In this document: positions 60,343 to 64,000 of the stretch, piece after piece
Layout: the number at the start of each line of letters is the position of its first letter
Position numbering within the stretch: position 1 is the stretch's first letter
Assembly (NCBI RefSeq): GCF_039531105.1
Contig: NZ_BAAAPK010000001.1
Coordinates: 2,914,001-2,978,000, forward strand
Direction: 5' to 3'
Source: Microbacterium lacus
GTDB lineage: Bacteria; Actinomycetota; Actinomycetes; Actinomycetales; Microbacteriaceae
DNA: 64,000 bases
Made by a program: the position numbers and the translations under genes
The notes under the pieces: generated by a model
Seen by the model: only the letters and a program-made list of their open reading frames with translations
Databases searched by the model: none
What the model was told of the DNA's origin: nothing

Positions 60343-61149
60343 ATGTCACGAATGCTCGCCTTCGTCGCCGCCCAGCCCGCGGCGACCGCCGATGCGATCG
60401 GGGACCGTCTGCTCACGGAGTTCGCGGCGCTCGCGAAAGTGCACTCCGACGGCTGGGGTACGGCGTGGCTCGATCCCGAGAGCGGCGCCGTGACGTGCGT
60501 CAGCGGTGCCGGCACCGAGGTCGGGAGCCGCAGATGGTTCGAAGCCCTCGCGGGCCCCGCATCGGCACGGATGGTCTACCTGCGCTTCGCGAGCCGTGGC
60601 TCTCCGGCCTCCTCAGAGAACAGCCAGCCGTTCCACCGCGACGGGGTCGCGTTCCAGCACAACGGTCTCCTCGCCCCGCGCGACAGGCTCGTCGATCTGC
60701 TCCATCCTCTGGAGCGCACCCGGCTTCTGGGAACGACGGACAGCGAGGCGTATTTCGCCGTGGTACGGGACCGTGTCGGCGCCGTTCGATCGGGGCGCAC
60801 GGAATGGGCGGCATCGAGCCTCGCGGTCGGCGTCGCCGAGGTGCGTGCGCGGTTCCCGGTCGCCTGCCTGAACGCGATGCTGCTCTCGGAATCCGGTCTG
60901 CGAGTCGTGCACTCCACGGGCACCGCGCCCGCGCCCCTCGCCGCCTTCGTCGACCGCGGCGCCGACCTTTCGTCGCTCCCGTCGGGCCACGGCGAGGACT
61001 ACAACACACTGCTGAGCACGACGACCGACGGCGGAGTCCGCATCGTCGCCACCACCGGCGTCGATCAGATCGGCTGGATGCGCCTGCCAGGCGACACGGT
61101 TTTCGAGGTCGCACACGACGAGATCAGGGGCGTCGCCCTCGATGTCTGA
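60343..61149 (+). CDS. Class II glutamine amidotransferase-like protein with Ser in place of Cys
   Basis: 268 residues with the Ntn fold of the EgtC/GlxB group: VHSDGWGTAWLDPESG, MVYLRFASRGSPASSENSQPF, FQHNGLLAPRD and TDSEAYFAVV are all characteristic. The catalytic Cys that must follow the start Met is replaced: the protein begins MSRMLAFVAA. AGGAGA is 5 nt before this ATG and no other start would expose a Cys. It may be an inactive partner, or use Ser, or have another role. It is divergent from the EgtE-like gene, which recalls EgtC/EgtE pairs. Confidence 0.77.
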   Translation: MSRMLAFVAAQPAATADAIGDRLLTEFAALAKVHSDGWGTAWLDPESGAVTCVSGAGTEVGSRRWFEALAGPASARMVYLRFASRGSPASSENSQPFHRDGVAFQHNGLLAPRDRLVDLLHPLERTRLLGTTDSEAYFAVVRDRVGAVRSGRTEWAASSLAVGVAEVRARFPVACLNAMLLSESGLRVVHSTGTAPAPLAAFVDRGADLSSLPSGHGEDYNTLLSTTTDGGVRIVATTGVDQIGWMRLPGDTVFEVAHDEIRGVALDV

Positions 61150-61392
61150 GACTCGCAACCACCACTCGACATCAGTGAGAAGCCGCCCGGCTGCTAGCTC
61201 GGGGCGCCGAACGGGATCCACCGCTGCGCCCGACTTCCTGACAGACAACTGCCGACTCCGGGCACGCAGAGCTCGTCGCCCGCTCGGCGAGCAACCAGCC
61301 GCCCCCGTCCGCACCCGATGCGCCGCAGGCAGCTTCCTACGAGGCCCCGGATCCGAGAGCCCGCCTAGTCGGCGGACCGTACATAGGCGTTC
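61150..61392. other. Gap at the right border of the island
   Basis: No gene, RNA or clear hairpin is seen in these 243 nt. Two isolated GGATCC words (61214 and 61349) are 135 bp apart and do not form the island element. Confidence 0.4.
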
Positions 61393-62427
61393 TCAGGCTC
61401 CGTATGTTCCGGGTGCGAGTGGAAGCCGGGACGTGCCGAGGCTGCCCATCACCCAGCGATCCATCCGCTCGTATGCGGTGTCGCGCGCCTCAGGTCGGGA
61501 CAGGAACACGTCGTGCAGGGCGCCCGGGATTCGCTCGATCGTCACGGAGTCCCCCAGCTTCAAGGCCGCGCGCGCGATGTCGTCGACCACGAGCACACTG
61601 TCGGTCCGCGTGAGCTCGTCCGACCAGCGGGCGGGGACGGCGGACTTCTGCGACAGGAGCACGCACACCGGCGCACTCACGTGCAGTCCTGCGGCGACCT
61701 TCGCGTGGCCGGCCAGGATCGCCGCCAACCAGCCGTGGTGCACGGCCGTCGTCTGCTCGGGGCGCCACTCCGGGTTCACGTCGAGCTCACGGCCCGCCGC
61801 CTCGCGCTGCGCCCGCGTGTAGAAGCCCATGTCGACCTGCGGCAGGGTGCCGAGCGGTCGCAGCCGGGACTGCAGCTCCACGACGGGTGCCACGGCCCCT
61901 CGCACGACCCCGAGCTGGAATTCCAGCCACGGGCTGTTCAGGATCAGCGCGGACGCGGCATCCGGATGATTCGACGCCCAGATGCTGAGCGTAAGCCCGC
62001 CGGTCGAGTGACCGACCAGGACGAGACGGCGATCGGTGGACGACCCGTCGCCCGGGCGACCCATCGCGATCAGCGCGGCGGCGATGTCCTCGTCGTATGT
62101 CGTCAGGTCGGCGATGTAGCCCGGAGTCTGCCCCGGGCGGATGCTGCGACCGTACTTGCGGAGATCGAGGGCGTAGAAGTCGGCTCCCCGATCGTTCCAG
62201 TAGCGCGCAAGACTGCGCTGGAAGAAGTAGTCCGACCAGCCGTGGACGTACAGGACGTCGACGTCGTGCAGCGGCCTCCGGTCGCCGAGCAGGTTCGCGA
62301 AGACCGAGTGGCGCGCGAGTGATCGCACGAGCGTCGCGACGACCGGTCCTTCCGAATCCTCGCCGAGGTCGAGGGTGAGCTGCTCGAACGGCTCGCCGAG
62401 AACATCCGCGACCCAGTCATGCGCCAT
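61393..62427 (-). CDS. Alpha/beta hydrolase (lysophospholipase-like)
   Basis: 344 residues. The oxyanion strand is VDVLYVHGWSDYFFQRSLA, the nucleophile elbow LVGHSTGGLTLSIWA (Ser near 139) and the catalytic His is in IPGALHDVFLSRPEAR; the family's serine aminopeptidase S33 shape and the DLRKYGRSIRPGQTPGYI motif are present. It is a cytosolic esterase or lipase of unknown substrate. It lies outside the island operators and 58 nt downstream of the FprA-like gene. Confidence 0.83.
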   Translation of the reverse strand: MAHDWVADVLGEPFEQLTLDLGEDSEGPVVATLVRSLARHSVFANLLGDRRPLHDVDVLYVHGWSDYFFQRSLARYWNDRGADFYALDLRKYGRSIRPGQTPGYIADLTTYDEDIAAALIAMGRPGDGSSTDRRLVLVGHSTGGLTLSIWASNHPDAASALILNSPWLEFQLGVVRGAVAPVVELQSRLRPLGTLPQVDMGFYTRAQREAAGRELDVNPEWRPEQTTAVHHGWLAAILAGHAKVAAGLHVSAPVCVLLSQKSAVPARWSDELTRTDSVLVVDDIARAALKLGDSVTIERIPGALHDVFLSRPEARDTAYERMDRWVMGSLGTSRLPLAPGTYGA

Positions 62428-62485
62428 CGCGCCAGCCTACCGGCGGCCCTCAGCACGGCATCCGTCCCGTCCCCGGCCGCGCGGG

Positions 62486-63859
62486 TCACTCTCCGCGCGA
62501 GACCCGCACCATCTCGTCGCGCGGCACGACCTTGATGCGCGCACGCTCGTGCGGCGCACCGAGGGCGACCTCGTGCTCGTCGAGCCGGTGCCAGCCGTCG
62601 AGGTCGGTCCAGCGCACGCCGCGCTCGGCGAGAAGTGCGGGGATCGCTTCCTCCGACGGATCCGCCGGCTGCCACCAGGATCCCTGGTCGTTGATGAGGT
62701 GGCGCACCGTCTCCATCGCATCCGACTTCGTGTGCCCGATCAGGCCCACGGGCCCGCGCTTGATCCAGCCGGTCGCGTAGACGCCCGGCACGCGGTCGTT
62801 CGAGTCCTTGCGCAACGCCTGGCCTTCGTGGTTCGGGATGACGCCGTGGCGCTTGTCGAACGGGATGCCGGGCAGCGGCGAACCGAAATAGCCGACGGCC
62901 CGGTACAGGGCCTGGATCGGGACCTCACGGATCTCGCCGGTGCCGATCACCCCGCCCTCGCCGTCCGGCCGCGTGCGCTCCCAGCGGAACGCGGACACGC
63001 GGCCCTCGGCATCCGTGACGACCTCGAGCGGCTTCGCGTAGAAGTGCAGGTGCAGGCGACGGGATGCCGTCCCTCCGGCGTTGTTGACCGAATCGCGCTT
63101 GCGCCACGACTGCAGCACACGGTCGATCACCATGACCTGCTTGTTGCTCGCGATCGCGGCGCGCGACGCGTCGTCGTAGTCGAAGTCCTCGTCGTAGACG
63201 ACCATGTCGACATCACGCAGTTCGCCGAGCTCACGAAGCTCGAGCGGGGTGAACTTCACCTGCGCCGGACCGCGGCGCCCGAACACGTGCACATCGGTGA
63301 CCGGCGAGGCCTTGAGGCCCTCGTACACGTTCTCGGGGATCTCGGTGGGCAGCAGGTCCTCCGCGTGCTTGGCGAGCATGCGGGAGACATCCAGCGCGAC
63401 GTTGCCGTTGCCGATGACCGCGACGGATGCCGCCTCCAGAGGCCACTCGCGGGGCACGTCGGGGTGACCGTCGAACCAGCTGACGAAGTCCGCGGCCCCG
63501 TAGGACCCCGTCGCCTCGATGCCGGGGATGTCCAGCGAGGAGTCCTTGGTCGCGCCGGTCGCGAAGATCACGGCGTTGTAGTGGCGCTTGAGGTCTTCCA
63601 GCGTGATGTCCTCGCCGAATCGCACATTGCCGAACAGGCGGATGTCGCCGCGGTCGAGAACTTCGCGCAGCGCCGTGATGATCCCCTTGATGCGGGGGTG
63701 ATCGGGGGCGACGCCGTAGCGGACGAGGCCGTACGGAGCGGGGAGCTGCTCGAACAGGTCGATCGACACGTCGAACTTGCGTTCAGCCTTCAGCAGGATG
63801 TCGGCGGCATAGATGCCCGCCGGTCCTGCACCGACGATGGCCAGCCTGAGCTTGGTCAT
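62486..63859 (-). CDS. fprA: FprA-like ferredoxin/adrenodoxin-NADP+ reductase
   Basis: 457 residues of the adrenodoxin-reductase type, as in mycobacterial FprA: FAD fold AIVGAGPAGIYAADILLKAE (6-25), the YGVAPDHPRIKG motif, NADP fold VIGNGNVALDVSRML and the late GVYATGWIKRGPVGLIG. It passes electrons between NADPH and ferredoxin. The Rieske system has its own PDR-type reductase, so this one is probably general. The start at 63859 follows GAAAGG, which comes just after the stop of the upstream prenyltransferase. Confidence 0.88.
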   Translation of the reverse strand: MTKLRLAIVGAGPAGIYAADILLKAERKFDVSIDLFEQLPAPYGLVRYGVAPDHPRIKGIITALREVLDRGDIRLFGNVRFGEDITLEDLKRHYNAVIFATGATKDSSLDIPGIEATGSYGAADFVSWFDGHPDVPREWPLEAASVAVIGNGNVALDVSRMLAKHAEDLLPTEIPENVYEGLKASPVTDVHVFGRRGPAQVKFTPLELRELGELRDVDMVVYDEDFDYDDASRAAIASNKQVMVIDRVLQSWRKRDSVNNAGGTASRRLHLHFYAKPLEVVTDAEGRVSAFRWERTRPDGEGGVIGTGEIREVPIQALYRAVGYFGSPLPGIPFDKRHGVIPNHEGQALRKDSNDRVPGVYATGWIKRGPVGLIGHTKSDAMETVRHLINDQGSWWQPADPSEEAIPALLAERGVRWTDLDGWHRLDEHEVALGAPHERARIKVVPRDEMVRVSRGE

Positions 63860-63870
63860 GTGGTGTCCTT

Positions 63871-64000
63871 TCAGGAGGAGCGGTCTGCGACGGCCTGGGC
63901 GAAGCGTGTGAGCGCCTCGCGGACGGCCCCGTCCGGCAGGGGCGCGAGCGCCGCGATCGCCTCGTTCGACCAGGCGTGGGCGAGGTCGAGGGTCGCCTGC
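63871..64000 (-). CDS. Polyprenyl diphosphate synthase, C-terminal end (start outside window)
   Basis: The last 42 residues (ending EALTRFAQAVADRSS) match the C-terminus of trans-isoprenyl diphosphate synthases of the IspB/HepT kind, with EAIAALAPLP before it. The DDxxD motifs lie outside the window, so only the end can be described. It is 11 nt upstream of the FprA gene and probably shares its transcript. Confidence 0.75.
   Translation of the reverse strand, partial: QATLDLAHAWSNEAIAALAPLPDGAVREALTRFAQAVADRSS

Noticed and set aside
61214..61354. Two GGATCC words in the right border gap
   Set aside because: They are 135 bp apart, so they do not form the 21-bp pair.
61142..61392. Plus-strand frame after the amidotransferase-like gene
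   Set aside because: Composition is unlike real proteins and it runs antisense into the alpha/beta hydrolase; no start signal is seen.
1..64000. CRISPR array, rRNA operon, transposase, integrase or toxin-antitoxin genes
   Set aside because: No regularly spaced repeats, rRNA-like stretches or typical motifs were seen; the island has no visible integrase or att repeats.

Overview
The window is about 64 kb of high-GC DNA whose genes look like those of an actinobacterium of the Microbacteriaceae, most likely Microbacterium or a near relative. The evidence is gene content (F420-type LLM oxidoreductase, SHOCT protein, LacI and GntR-FCD regulators, FprA-type ferredoxin reductase, polyprenyl synthetase), dense ATGA-type gene overlaps and GC-rich hairpin terminators. 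No rRNA, CRISPR array, transposase or phage gene was seen.

Region 1 (1-10.5 kb): a SHOCT protein end, an isochorismatase-like hydrolase, an LLM oxidoreductase, then a sugar operon on the minus strand (SAF-type dehydrogenase, ribose-type binding protein, double ATPase, permease) with a divergent LacI repressor and a small monooxygenase. tRNA-Met and tRNA-Thr and an M23 peptidase follow. Region 2 (10.5-17 kb) holds housekeeping genes: inositol-phosphatase-like enzyme, phytoene-desaturase-like oxidoreductase, a tetraspan membrane protein, YbaK deacylase, an amphipathic stress-type protein, tRNA-Tyr, a PfkB kinase and an FBP zinc-finger protein. Region 3 (17-24.2 kb) is a maltose/maltodextrin locus: malE, malF and malG, a GH13 hydrolase, and two LacI-type palindromes flanking the malE promoter. 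YajQ follows.

Region 4 (24.3-61.1 kb) is the most striking part. It is a catabolic island of 33 genes in about a dozen transcription units. Ten of its intergenic regions carry the same 27-bp element: two GGATCC-like boxes (GGATCC, or GGATAC/GTATCC) whose starts lie exactly 21 bp apart, with an AT-rich spacer. One of them lies in front of the only regulator in the island, a GntR/FadR-type (FCD) protein. I infer that this protein controls the whole island through pairs of dimers. The enzymes are a glutamine-synthetase-like gamma-glutamyl ligase translationally coupled to a Rieske oxygenase, with its PDR-type reductase next door; a copper amine oxidase; a gamma-glutamyltransferase; a monomeric sarcosine/N-methyltryptophan-oxidase-like flavoenzyme; a class V aminotransferase; a class II amidotransferase-like protein; aldehyde and formaldehyde dehydrogenases; an AtzF-like allophanate hydrolase; an amidase; several amidohydrolases; a RidA protein; and a dipeptide-type ABC importer plus MFS and TauE-type transporters. 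Together they suggest uptake and breakdown of a nitrogen-rich, probably N-alkylated amine or amide, by gamma-glutamylation, oxygenation, N-dealkylation and amide hydrolysis. The actual substrate cannot be read from the sequence.

Region 5 (61.4-64 kb) returns to core genes: an alpha/beta hydrolase, an FprA-like ferredoxin-NADP reductase and the end of a polyprenyl diphosphate synthase.
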